Assembly: GCA_035578905.1 (NCBI GenBank)
Contig: JAQJVL010000002.1
Span: 2,889,229 to 2,953,228, forward strand
Source: Stictocephala bisonia
Taxonomy: Eukaryota; Arthropoda; Insecta; Hemiptera; Membracidae
Direction: 5' to 3'
DNA length: 64,000 nucleotides
The notes below the pieces were generated by a model that was given only the letters and a program-made list of their open reading frames with translations, was not told the DNA's origin and made no database searches. Both the position numbers and the translations under genes were made by a program. Shown piece by piece: positions 48,355-59,175 of the stretch (position 1 is the stretch's first letter; each line of letters begins with the position of its first letter).

Positions 48355-48890
48355 ACTGGAATCACTAGTGTACGTATATGGGTGGGTAGGAGAGTCATCA
48401 CAGTTGTAAAAATATGGGTGGGTGGGCCATCACTATTCTTCAAATGTGGGGCTTTGGGAGTGTCAACACTATTTAAAATGTAGCCTACAGGTGGGTGGGA
48501 GGCCACTGATGTACGTTTATTGAATGTAGGGCCATCACTATTGTACAAGTATGGGTAGGTGGGAGGGTCATCACTATTGTGCTTTTATTGGTTGGAGAGT
48601 CATCACTATTGTACAAGTATGGATGAGTGGGATGGTCATCATTATTGTACGTATATGGGGATGGGGAGTCATGACTATTTTAAAAGTATGGGTGGGTAGG
48701 TGGGTTATCACTATTGTACGTTTATGTGTTTGGAGAGCCATCACTATCATACGTATATGGGTGGGTAGGTCACCAATATTTAGTTATATAATCACTAATA
48801 GTAGTTATGTTCATGAGTGGATGAATGGGTGGGATGGCCACAGGAGTCACGCCCATGAGTGGGTAGGTAGGTGCAAGTGTTAAGTTGTCA
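48355..48890. repeat. G-rich ~38-40-bp minisatellite, second array
   Basis: Units such as TACGTATATGGGTGGGTAGG followed by GAGTCATCACTATTGTAC repeat about 13 times with length variation. The TATGGGTGGGTAGGTGGGT core is shared with the arrays at 42.9 and 61.3 kb, while the linker differs (CATCACTATTG here, CAATACCACTG there). Open frames on both strands are artefacts. Confidence 0.9.
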
Positions 48891-49479
48891 TGCTCTTAAA
48901 TAGACAATGATGAGTAAATAGACAGTGATATCTACATAGGTTAATTTAAAATTGATATTTACTGAAGCAATATTTAACAATACAATATTGCTTAGTAAAT
49001 AAAAGGAACCATATAAGTAATATAACTGATATGTTATTATTTCGTACGTCCGTCTGATTTTCGTCAGTCCTCCAGCAAGGAAGTTCCCTCTCCTATGTAA
49101 AAACAGTTAAAGCTAAAAATGTTTGGATAGAGTATATTTAATTTAGGGTAACAACTATTTAAAAGAATATTTGAAGCAAGAACCACACAAAGTTGTGTAA
49201 AGTTATTAGTGTTTGGGCGATTTTGAACAAATTATCGCATATTATAATATTTGTAAACCTAATATACAACTCATCATATGGCGTTAATAGCAATAACAGC
49301 TTGAGATTATTGAACTACCATACATTATTGTGTGTTTTGTATTGAATTATGGTGAAATTATTTTTCTCATAAAGAATTCAACCCCCAAAACAGATTGAAT
49401 TCATAATGAACCAATTTTATAGCGGTTTTTTTTGTCGTTGGTTACAACAGTAATTATCTATCTGTATGTGGTTTTGTCT
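48891..49479. other. AT-rich DNA with a weak hairpin
   Basis: An imperfect hairpin at about 48955-48998 (ATTTACTGAAGCAATATT against AATATTGCTTAGTAAAT). No gene. Confidence 0.5.
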
Positions 49480-51430
49480 GTTCCGAACGTAACTGTCACT
49501 ATATGATAACCACATGAACGTGGTGTATTTATCAGAATGTGACATTACTGTTACTATTAACTTACCATTACTTTTACAACCGTGACTACATGATAACCAC
49601 AACAACGTGTTGTATTCATCGCACTGTTACATTACTCGTTACTGTTTACCCTAACTGTTACTTTTACAACTGTGACTATATGATAACCACAAGAACGTGG
49701 TGTATTTATCAGAATATGACATTACTCGTTACTATTAACTTACCATTACTTTTACAACCGTGACTACATGATAACCACAACAACGTGTTGTATTCATCGC
49801 ACTGTTACATTACTCGTTACTGTTTACCCTAACTGTTACTTTTACAACTGTGACTATATGATAACCACAACAACGTGTTGTATTCATCGCACTGTTACAT
49901 TACTCGTTACTGTTTACCTTAATTATTACTTTTATAACTGTGACTACATGATAACCACAACAATGTGATGTATTCATCGCACTGTTACATTACTCGTTAC
50001 TGTTTACCCTAACTGTTACTTTTACAACCGTGACTACATGATAACCACAACAACGTGTTGTATTCATCGCACTGTTACATTACTCGTTACTGTTTACCCT
50101 AACTGTTACTTTTACAACTGTGACTATATGATAACCACAACAATGTGATGTATTCATCGCACTGTTACATTACTCGTTACTGTTTACCCTAACTGTTACT
50201 TTTACAACCGTGACTACATGATAACCACAACAACGTCTTGTATTCATCGCACTGTTACATTACTCGTTACTGTTTACCCTAACTGTTACTTTTACAACTG
50301 TGACTATATGATAACCACAACAATGTGATGTATTCATCGCACTGTTACATTACTCGTTACTGTTTACCCTAACTGTTACTTTTACAACTGTGACTATATG
50401 ATAACCACAACAACGTGTTGTATTCATCGCACTGTTACATTACTCGTTACTGTTTACCTTAATTATTACTTTTACAACTGCGACTACATGATAACCACAA
50501 CAACGTGATGTATTCATCGCACTGTTACATTACTCGTTACTGTTTACCTTAATTATTACTTTTACAACTGTGACTACATGATAACCACAACAACGTGATG
50601 TATTTATCAGACTGTGACATTCCTCGTTACTATTAACTCACCTATTAATTTTACAACTGTGACTACATGATAACCACAACAACGTGATGTATTTATCAGA
50701 CTGTGACATTCCTCGTTACTATTAACTCACCTATTAATTTTACAACTGTGACTACATGATAACCACAACAACGTGATGTACTTATCAGACTGTGACATTC
50801 CTCGTTACTATTAACTCACCTATTAATTTTACAACTGTGACTACATGATAACCACAACAACGTGGTGTATTCATCAGACTGACATTCCTCGTTACTAATG
50901 AATGTACTATTTCTTTTACAATTAATTGCCACTTCACGAAAACCCCAAAAACGTAATATTTTCATCAGACTGTAGCATAACTTTTTATTATTAAGTCACC
51001 TATTTATTTTACAACTGTGAATACGTAACCACAAGAACGTGATGTATTCGTCGGACTGTGACATTCACGTTACTATTGAGTTACCTATTACTTTTACAAC
51101 TGTAACTACATGATAACCACAATAACGTGATGCATTCATCGTACTGAGACAATTTACCCACTTGATACTTTTGGAATTGTGACTACATTATAACCACAAC
51201 GACGTGATGTATTCATCACACTGTGGCATTACTCGTTACTATTAACTTACCTATTACTTTTATAACTGTGACTACATGATAACCACAATAACGTGATGCA
51301 TTCATTCATCGTACTGAGACAATTTACCCACCTGTTACTTTCGTTACTATTACCTTACCTATTACATTTATAACTGTGACTACATGATAATCAAAACAAC
51401 GCGATATATTCATTTGACTGTGACATTACT
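49480..51430. repeat. 90-bp satellite array
   Basis: About 21 copies; ATAACCACAACAACGTG recurs every 90 bp (for example 49951, 50041, 50131, 50221, 50311). Unit types are arranged in order. The left units have GAACGTGGTGTATTTATCAG. A central homogeneous block (about 49590-50590) has GTGTTGTATTCATCGCACTG and TTTACCCTAACTGTTAC. A third block (50590-50880) has ATTCCTCGTTACTATTAACT and CACCTATTAATTTTAC. A degenerate right edge runs to 51430. The short ORFs in it arise from a stop-poor 90-bp unit. Confidence 0.95.
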
Positions 51431-52160
51431 AGTTACTATTAATACATCTATACCACAAGCAATATTTACTAGTTTTACTCAATTTGGCAGTCGATTGAGA
51501 CATCTCCTTGGTTAAATAAATAGTACTTGTCATGAAGGCATCAGCAATTTAGCATCAGCAATGAAAAAGGATTTTATGACATAGATAGTAGCATTAAAAA
51601 TGCTTTAATTGTTAGTGTAATTAAAAATTGCCCAGAATAGCACAGATTTGTCAGGTTGGTGGAGAGAGTTGTGTTGTAAGGAAGGTAGATATTGATATTG
51701 TATGGAAAGATAGGAAGTTATGGTGGGTCATCCGGAGGAACCTTGGCCTACTACATAGCGAGGATACTCTGTCAAGGTCATTAACTGATGGCTACCAATC
51801 TTATGTGGTCTCATTGAGAGTATCTTTACAGCTTCCTCACTATAAAGCTTGCAGAACAAAATGACAAAGGGCTGCAAGGTCAGTTTGAGCTCTTAGTGCA
51901 TAGTCTCGTAAAAATCAAGGCAAGTCTGTGGTCCATCGCTGGATGGCTGTTATTTTTTTCATGTTTTAATTTCCATGCATAGTTAATTATTTATCAAGCG
52001 ATATAATATTCTCACTGAAGATGAATTAATGAAGAGATTTCCACTCACGTACTCTACCTATTTTCGCAAAATTTTAATATATGTTAGGTATAATATTTTC
52101 AAACAAAACTATTGAATCGATTTTAAGAATATGGGATAACACTTGGAGAATCACAAAATA
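51431..52160. other. AT-rich DNA, no supported gene
   Basis: A less AT-rich interval (about 51628-51890) carries a 78-codon plus-strand frame without a recognisable motif. It may be a small repeat fragment, but I cannot assign it. Confidence 0.4.
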
Positions 52161-52167
52161 AATTACG

Positions 52168-52370
52168 AACTGAAACATCATCATCATCATCATTATTTTT
52201 CCCCAAGGTTCTTCTGCACTACAGCTTTTCGCCATGCTTCCATGTCTTGTGCCATATTTTTTATCGTCTCTATATGTCTCTTATTTTTATATCGTCCTCC
52301 ATCAACGTATTTTTCTTCCTGATCCTCTCTATCATCTCTTTCCACCTTCTTTTCTTTGACGTATCAGCAA
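52168..52370 (-). mobile_element. LINE 3' end with (ATG)n tail, minus strand
   Basis: Read on the minus strand, a charged reading frame ends MAQDMEAWRKAVVQKNLGEK, then a stop and an (ATG)n repeat, seen on plus as CATCATCATCATCATCATTA (52178-52197). RTE-type LINEs commonly end in a W-R-containing C-terminus followed directly by a short simple repeat. Only the last ~60 codons are kept. Upstream is AT-rich and unrelated. Confidence 0.65.
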
Positions 52371-53624
52371 ATATTTTTTTTTTTTTCTCAATGCGGCTCA
52401 CTTCAGTTCATTTATATTATTCAATTAGTTCTTAGTTTGTATTATAATAGTGACATGGAAAAGCGCATTATATTTTACTAACATTTTATGACTTATATCA
52501 AATATAAATAAAATTACAATCAATTTTCCAGTTGTAAATTTTCTATTGCATTTTCTTTAGAAGGTTTAAAACCAGTTGTATTGCTTATGTTTTCATTTAC
52601 GATACTTATCAAAATAGGAAAAGCTCTTAAAAATGTATCTATTTCAGATACATAACGTACATTTCATTCAGTGGTTTGTTGGTTATCTGCCAAAATAAAA
52701 CTATTTAAGAGATATCTTATTCAAATAGTCTTATTCAATGTACGTATGAAAACTAATAGATAGTAGAAACTAAAATACAATAAATAACATTTATATCTTA
52801 TTCATTAAATAAAAGGCCAAGAGGATTGCTTCAACATAATTAGTAGGGCCTATAATTTTCTCAAAATAGTAATAAGCGCACCAATAAATTTAAAAAAGTT
52901 GCAAATGCTTTAAAATACACTAAAAAGACTTTGCCTTCCATTGTACTCAGTGGCTAAGGCTTGAGGCCGTAGAGTCCAGTTTGCAAAGTTCGAATCCCAA
53001 ACTGAGCTGCTAGTTGTCCTTCACTAGTTTTAAAGTTCACACACAGGTCCTTGTGAACTGACAAGTTTCAATTCTAAAAAAGTAAATAATCATTTTACAA
53101 AGTTTTATAAAACGATATATGTTCTAAGTTCAGTGATTTTTGTCTGTATTTTTCATCTTTTAAAACAAGATACAATTTCAACGCTTACAAAAACTAACTA
53201 ATCAAATTTAAATTTTTAAATATCACATTATAAGAACTAATCGAGCAAAAATCTCCAAAAAACACTGATAACCAAAAGTTCACGGGGTGCGAGGAATAAA
53301 AAAAAAGAAAAAGATGGGGCTTTAAAACTCCTTACTTTAGTATAGATAATCCGAAAACCAACAGCCTCGGTAACAATACCTAATAAGAATACCATAAAAT
53401 GCGATACTAACATTCTCAGACCCCTAGAGGCTTAATTAAAATCTCGGAAGCCTCTTTTCTTGAGCTTATGACTGGTACAAAATTTAAAGTCGTGAAATTA
53501 TAATGTGAAAAAGACTTACTATATAGGGGTGGTCTGAATTGATAAAGGAAACTATAAATAAAATAATTAACATTTTTATAGCAAAAATACTACAGTTAAA
53601 CTAATTGTATTCCCAATTGAAGTA
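52371..53624. other. AT-rich DNA around a tRNA-like SINE
   Basis: No gene is supported outside the SINE at 52935-53075. Confidence 0.5.
52935..53075 (+). mobile_element. tRNA-derived SINE
   Basis: A-box-like CAGTGGCTAAGGCTTGAGGC (about 52948-52967) and B-box AAAGTTCGAATCCCAAAC (about 52985-53002) lie at tRNA spacing, followed by a non-tRNA body. It resembles a class-II tRNA-derived head. It does not close as a functional tRNA by eye. Confidence 0.65.
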
Positions 53625-54300
53625 GCATTTATAAAAGGCGGCACGTCTACCCGGCACCAAATCTGACCACCGCTCTAAGGTTAATCAGGCGTTACTAATG
53701 TCACAACTTAACCCGGCACCGAGACAGTTTGAAGGTAGGGGAGCTGGGTTCCCCCTCCACAACACCAAACATACGCCCCTCATTCTCTTCTTTCCCTCCC
53801 TCGAACCCTAGGCATCACATCGCCCTAACTCCTTTAACCTAACCTAACCTAACCTAACCTAACCTAACCTAACCTAACCAAACCTAACCTAACCTAACCT
53901 AACCTAACCTAACCTAACCTAACCTGACCTAACCTGACCTAACCTAACCTAACCTAACTAATCTAACCTAACCTATTGAACAAAGCGTTGCCTTCATTTT
54001 ACAAAGCTCACCCCCATTCATTTTAAAACCATCACACACCTTCGTTTAGTAAAGCTCGGTCCCCGGACATGGACAGCGCGAACCTACGGCACACAACGAA
54101 AAGGGGAGGTGATTAGGGGAGGGGAAAGAGAAAGGAGGGGTTGGGAGGGGGTAGTGTAGGTGGAATGGGTAAGAGGGGTGGCTGGTGCCGGGTTGACATA
54201 CTGTCATGGCGGCCAGTGAAAGGTCCAGTGCCGGGTTGACGTGTTTTTTTATAACATATAAAGCTTGGTACCGGGTTGATGAACTCCCTTATAAAAATGC
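53625..54300. mobile_element. TIR element enclosing a telomere-like (CCTAA)n array
   Basis: The left end (GCATTTATAAAAGGCGGCAC, then GTCTACCCGGCACCAA) is mirrored at the right end, whose reverse complement reads GCATTTTTATAAGGGAGTTC then ATCAACCCGGTACCAA. The ACCCGGCACC motif occurs twice on the left (53649 and 53711) and inverted three times on the right (about 54184, 54227 and 54267, the last with one change). Its GC content and C/G-strand asymmetry differ from the surroundings: C-rich before the array and G-rich after it. No transposase is present, so it would be non-autonomous. The boundaries are inferred. Confidence 0.65.
53835..53976 (-). repeat. Interstitial (TTAGG)n telomere-type array
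   Basis: About 28 consecutive AACCT units with a few variants (AACCA, GACCT, AACTAATCT), that is, TTAGG on the minus strand. This is the ancestral insect telomere repeat, at an internal site within the element at 53625-54300. Low divergence suggests recent expansion or transfer. Confidence 0.95.
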
Positions 54301-54402
54301 GATCGGAAAAATCAATATTTTTACGCTAAACGTCGGTTATAAATTTAGAGCTAGGTTAATCTTAAGGATATATTACTTTAAGTTTTGAAAATTATGGAAG
54401 AT

Positions 54403-54611
54403 ATTTTGTAGAAATTCTTGGTCTTCGGGAGGTGTATTATACACCGGAGCAGCCAACGTTTCGGCTTCGATACAGAGGTCCATCATCAGGGCGACAGACT
54501 GTAATTAACTGTTAACGCCACTGACTCAGTTGAAACGTTGGCTGATTCGGTGTATAATGCATGGAATTAATTCACGCGATTTTTTTCGAAGACCAAGAAT
54601 TTCTACAAAAT
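54403..54611. mobile_element. Foldback element with hammerhead/Penelope-like core
   Basis: The outer 25 bp at 54403-54427 and 54587-54611 are exact reverse complements (TTGTAGAAATTCTTGGTCTT and its mirror). Imperfect pairing continues inward through GGTGTATTATACACCG and AGCCAACGTTTC. On the minus strand of the left half, CTGATGATGG is followed about 20 nt later by GAAACGTTGGC. This is the order of hammerhead-ribozyme core boxes (CUGAUGA ... GAAA) found at Penelope-like element termini. The right half carries a decayed plus-strand version (CTGACTCAGTTGAAACGTTG). It has no protein-coding content. Confidence 0.8.
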
Positions 54612-54619
54612 AGTGTTGA

Positions 54620-55108
54620 CCATGGAGGTCTATCAAAGAATATTATGGAAAATAATTTAATCCAGTAAAATATTTCTTTCTAGACTCTAAAAAAGTGTGT
54701 TAGAAATGTATACAAACCAAGTTAACTATTGCAGTTTAAAGAGATTGAATGAAAATTTGTTTAAAATTATGATAAGAAGTCCCACCACAAAGTTTTTATA
54801 AGACATTTTTAATATATGAACAGAGATGGTTTAACTGTAGAGTTTTCTTTCCGTGCGCTTGAGAGGGAATAAATTTCAGTTTAATTAGGACAGCAACAGG
54901 GGGCGCGACAAGCAGTAAATCTCCAAGAACGTTGGGGTTGGTGAGGAAGGGGGGAGGGGGAGCTATGAATGTTGCATGAGTGAAGGTACCTCTCTAACAC
55001 CTCAAGATAATGGAGGGGGGCTTTGATCTACCGAACCCAGACTAACTTGTTGATCTCGTTTAGGAGGTGGATTATCTGTGCGCAATATCGTATGTGTATA
55101 AGTTTTCT
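54620..55108. other. AT-rich DNA with a G-rich patch
   Basis: No gene. A G-rich patch lies at about 54938-55020 (GGAAGGGGGGAGGGGGAGC). Confidence 0.5.
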
Positions 55109-55350
55109 TTTTATTTATTGGTAAGACGTTGATCGTCAAGATACATCTCTATTTATTGGTAAGACATCGATCGTCAAGATACATCTTTATTTATTGGTAA
55201 GACATCGATCGTCAAGATACATCTTTATTTATTGGTAAGACGTTGATCGTCAAGATACATCTTTATTTATTGGTAAGACGTTGATCGTCAAGATACATCT
55301 TTATTTATTGGTAAGACGTTGATCGTCAAGATACAGCTTTATTTATTAAT
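55109..55350. repeat. 38-bp tandem array derived from a SINE tail
   Basis: Six copies at 38-bp spacing (from 55111, 55149, 55187, 55225, 55263 and 55301) of a unit containing TTTATTTATTGGTAAGACG then TTGATCGTCAAGATACATC. The segment TAAGACGnnGATCGTCAAGATA matches the reverse complement of the SINE 3' tail (for example reversed 57781-57810). The array therefore looks like a tandemly amplified SINE end. Confidence 0.9.
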
Positions 55351-55379
55351 AATACGCAAGTACTAAGCTCAAACTCAAA

Positions 55380-55985
55380 ACATGCTTTATTTGGACGGAT
55401 ATAGATTCAGATTTTTATTCACCAGAAAACAAACATTGTCATAGGTAATAGTCAACAAACCCTAGTTTATACATCAAGTCTCAGTCTAAGCATACAGGGA
55501 ACAAATCAAGTCATTTACATAAAAAGTCTCGGATGCAATAGTATTCACCCTGTACCAGGAACCCTTTTAATGTTTTTTTGAATTTGTTTAAATCGGCAAT
55601 TGACTTTAAATACAAAGGCAGAGCATTGTACAGTTTAATGCAATTAAACTGGTCTTGTTTCTGAAAAAAAAGAAGTTCGATGACGTGGAATATCTAAATA
55701 GTCATAATTTCGAAGTGAGTTAGAGTGTACTTTAAATAATTTAGAGTTAGTAAACAGATGACAATTTCTTGTTAAAAATGTGATTGATTCTAAAATATAG
55801 ATCGATGGGAATGTTAACAGATTGTTAGTGCGGAAGGTGTTCCTACAGGATTTCCTAGCAGAGAGGCCACAAATGATGCGTAAGGCTCTCTTTTGTAATC
55901 TAAAAATGTGTAAATTACTTAAACTTTGAGCTCCCCAGATTGCCACCGCATAAGACAAGTGGGATAACAGCGTCATATTCACAAA
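55380..55985 (-). mobile_element. LINE ORF2 C-terminal fragment, minus strand
   Basis: A minus-strand frame of 112 codons (55644-55982) reads SHLSYAVAIWGAQSLSNLH, FRLQKRALRIICGLSARKSC, NNLLTFPSIYILESITF. This is the ORF2 segment after reverse transcriptase in jockey/RTE-like LINEs (WG....LQKRALRII..). Downstream on the same strand, after a frame change, LYNALPLYLKSIADLNKFKK and LLKGFL-like residues give the usual C-terminus. It is 5'-truncated and lacks the RT catalytic core. Confidence 0.85.
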
Positions 55986-56315
55986 GGTAACTTATTCGAC
56001 GTTTTAATCAAACATATACAAAGAATAAGAGAACTCAGAATCACAACTAATTCAAATAAAATTATCTGGATTAAAAGAGAAATCGCTGACGCAATATGGT
56101 CATTGGGCTAGCAATGTCTGCTTCAATGATCTCACAAAACGTTTAACATTTTGTTCCAGTTTCAGGTAAATTGGCAGTGAGTTGAATAATTTAGCCCCAT
56201 TATATTAATGATGGTTTTTGAAAAATGAAGTTGTGTGGTTAGGTATTGTACAATTATTACTTGATCGGAAATAATATTGTATTGGGGTGATCGACGTCTA
56301 AAAAACACAAGTCTA
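55986..56315 (-). mobile_element. Second LINE C-terminal fragment, minus strand
   Basis: The minus strand reads KLFNSLPIYLKLEQNVKRFV RSLK-like residues (around 56130-56200). This is homologous to the LYNALPLYLK block of the adjacent fragment but from a different family, so two LINE 3' ends of the same orientation are stacked. Both are inactive. Confidence 0.65.
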
Positions 56316-56320
56316 TACAG

Positions 56321-56611
56321 GCCTTTTCCTTAGAAAGGGCCATTAATAATAGCCCAATAGCCATGCTACCTTAAGGACCTACAGTTTAGCGTGGAGTCTG
56401 ATCCACGTTGTATTGGTCTGATTTTAGACGAACTGACAAGTCTGATTCTTAATTCTCTACTAGACACCATCCAAATTCTAGCAACCATCCCACATCGACA
56501 CTCTACTCTTCTCCATTAGTGTGCACGTTAATGTCAACCACTGAGCAGACGGTATTACGGTTTTAAGAAAACTTATGTCGCTATCCGTTGCTTTCTTGTC
56601 CACAACACTTT
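56321..56611 (-). mobile_element. SINE copy (7SL-like-head family), tail-less, minus strand
   Basis: Reversed landmarks are GGGCCATTAATAATAGCCCA, the degraded core (GTGGAGTCTGATCCACGTTG), TTAGTGTGCACGTTAATGTC and the head end GTCCACAACACTTT. The 3' tail is missing, so it is truncated or was cut by the neighbouring LINE fragment. Confidence 0.75.
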
Positions 56612-57380
56612 TACTTTAATGAGTTTTCTTATAAACGTACTGTATTACGAAATTTAACTTAGTAAGTAATTTTTAGAGAAGTTATTTTTAAAGAATAACA
56701 TAAAATAGATAAATGGACAGAAATAATAAGCCTGAAATAAAGTATTCGTCATTACTTTGATACTGCGCCAAGAGTTCAAAATTTGTTCCTATATTCATGC
56801 TGTTAGGTCATAATTGGACATTCAATTGCATTTTATAAATGATTTTAAAGTAGTTTCAAGGAATCGAGTTTTAAATATTAATTGACAGTGTGGAGGCGAT
56901 TTGTACGCAAAATTGTTTACCAAATTGTAAAATTTGTGTATTCTTGAACTGATTAAGACTTATTCAGTTACAAGAAAACTATTACTTAATTGTAAACGTT
57001 ACACTGTTATTGGCAAATTTCTCGTCCATTTTACATTCCCACTAAAAATATTATTCTAAAAATTTTTTTTATCAATATCAAAAATATTTTCTTAAATAAA
57101 TTACAACAAGTTTATATAATTGAACTTTATTTTAAAATATCTACAAGAAAAACAATAAAACACACAAAAAACGCTAAAAATAAAGAATAAGCTCGTAAAA
57201 TATGTTGAAATTAGCAAATTAGTGAAATTAAGTGAGGTGTATTACTTCTTGAAGAATGTGATTTTCAAAACAGAGATCTAGACAGACGGGTAGGTCTTAC
57301 GGACATACTCATGCGGAAATGTTTTTGGTGATTAATGTAGTTTTGTTTTTTTCTTTATATCTATCCTGTACATATTATGT
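56612..57380. other. AT-rich DNA, no supported gene
   Basis: No feature could be supported. Confidence 0.5.
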
Positions 57381-57816
57381 GTCGGCACTGGTGGCGCAGA
57401 GCTGTAATCCAGCTGCTTGGGTACAAAGTGTTGAGGAGATTACATTCTATGTTCAGTCCTCTTAATACCGACACAGCGTCCACTAAATGGTTGCTATCGA
57501 TGTGGACACTACAAGAGAAGTCTGGAGTGTCCATGTTGGATGGTATTCAAGTTCAGATGTAGTGTAGGGAAGGTAACAGTGTCAGGTTTGTCAGTTAGCT
57601 GAAAATCAGACCAACACTACGTGGTTCAGGTTCCACAAAAAAGCTGTAGGTCCCTTCGCTGCCCTGGTTATTGGGCTATTAATTAATAGCTCTTTCAGAG
57701 GAAAAGTCGACCTTAGTTTGTAACAATGGCTACACTCGTTCATCTACACTCATCACATTCATTCGCCCCTCATATTAGCCCATATCTTGACGATCGGCGT
57801 CTTAATAATGAATTAG
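57381..57816 (+). mobile_element. SINE copy (7SL-like-head family), near full length
   Basis: The head GTCGGCACTGGTGGCGCAGA, GCTGTAATCCAGCTGCTTGG and GTACAAAGTGTTGAGGAGAT leads to a complete body and core (ACTACGTGGTTCAGGTTCCA). The full tail follows (CATATTAGCCCATATCTTGA, CGATCGGCGTCTTAATAATG). It is the best full-length reference for the family here. It lies about 1.3 kb upstream of the first exon seen in the host gene. Confidence 0.9.
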
Positions 57817-59097
57817 TGACGTCAAGCCATAAGTTACGTGCATTTATGCAGAGTTTCCATTTTAAGTAAAGTGGTTTATTTGCAAAAAGGCCACCGTTAT
57901 TATATCTTTTTTTTCAATGTATGTAGATTTTGGAAAACCTGACTGACTTTAGTCTGAATTATGATACGTTAGACTATGTTAATATAAATTATTTTACTTC
58001 ATATGATAAAGTAAATTTACCGAGTAGTTCGTCTACGTAGTATTCTGATAACTGATCCTTAAATTATGTAACCTTAATATGCATGTTTTTCTAATATTTT
58101 ATGTACATATATATGAGTACAAAACATTCACTTAAAGATTTGTTTCCTCGGACAGTTTTTTTAAGTAGAGGCCCTTTTTTTAAAAAAAAGATACTTTGGG
58201 CCAAGTAAGTGGAAAAGCAAAGCAATTTTGGGTATCTATGAATAAGAGGGAATATCGAGCAAGGCTACAGGCTACAAAGCTATTTTCATTAGCATTCAAA
58301 TTGTTCCTTGCTGATGACGTCACGTGAGGCAGCTATCGATGTATAAAAACATCGATTGTTCCAACTAGTTCTTATAATTTGGAGCAGAACAAGCTTCTTG
58401 TGTTCTTACTACATAAATACTAACCACAGTATCGAATGTATTAGTGAATTCGTAATGTCTACATCAAATATTTTATGCCTACAAAATAAAATAAAATTAC
58501 TCTATAAGTATTGTTACTTCCAAAAACCTCATTGTATACAGATAGGTTCCAAAGAATTAAAAAAAAAAAAACAGTTTGATTCCCAAATCTGATTTTTTGC
58601 CATAGCTCAAAAACTAGTCAAGTTAGATACATACAGTTTTTACTAAAGTATTTTAAAATGCAATTCACATCTTTCCTAAAAATTCAATTAAAAGCGTCAG
58701 AGCCGTTTTCGAGAAAATTCTATTTTGTGTTTTTTGTCCATAAAAATTAAAAAAAATAAAATTCAAAAAATGGGTTGGGGATATTGGTTAAATACACATA
58801 CATACAAAATTTCATAAAAATAGATCCGTTTGGTCTCCAGCGAACTGTATATAAACACAGACATACACACATACGGACAGACAGCAAACATTTTTGTAAG
58901 GACTTATGGGTTCAAGGGACCCTAAAATTAATTTTTAGACCTACTTGTAAAAAAGTCTTTTTGGACGATAACAATACTTTCCCTATGCTAACGCAAATGG
59001 AATAAAGTAAAACTATAAAGTGAATATTAAAAAATAAGATAATAACTAAATAAATGAATTTGCAGATAATATCTTATAGTTTTATTTTTTGTTCCAG
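57817..59097. other. AT-rich DNA upstream of the first visible exon
   Basis: It is probably intron or 5' flank of the gene starting at 59098. The segment 58590-58990 contains phrases such as ATAGCTCAAAAACTAG, AAAATTTCATAAAAATAGAT and CATACACACATACGGACAGA, of the type seen in AT-rich arthropod repeats; the class is uncertain. No exon with good splice sites was found in it. Confidence 0.5.
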
Positions 59098-59175
59098 CTG
59101 GCACAAACCTGGTAGGGAAGTTTACCCAGAGTGTTCGAAGGATCGTTCAGGATGTCAAGGACGAAGGAACAGCCA
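59098..59175 (+). CDS. Internal exon A of an unidentified multi-exon gene
   Basis: The exon lies between a T-rich acceptor (TTTTTTGTTCCAG|CT) and a strong donor (A|GTGAGT). It is 78 nt, enters with two bases completing a codon and leaves with one (phase 1). Translation is GTNLVGKFTQSVRRIVQ followed by DVKDEGTA, with no stop. Nearby intronic sequence is AT-rich whereas this exon is not. Its last base joins both the candidate exon at 60854 and the exon at 62384 in frame. The first visible exon is internal, so the 5' part of the gene lies upstream or was not detected. I do not recognise the protein family. Confidence 0.75.

Noticed and set aside
48294..48883. Frames on both strands across the G-rich minisatellite
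   Set aside because: They occur equally on both strands and follow the repeat unit, so they are artefacts; likewise 43100-43295 and 61361-61702.
49480..51430. CRISPR-like look of regularly spaced repeats
   Set aside because: The whole 90-bp unit repeats, with no unique spacers, and the context is eukaryotic. The same holds for the 75-, 22- and 18-bp arrays.
53835..53976. A true chromosome end
   Set aside because: The CCTAA array is short, internal and followed by more than 10 kb of ordinary DNA including gene exons.
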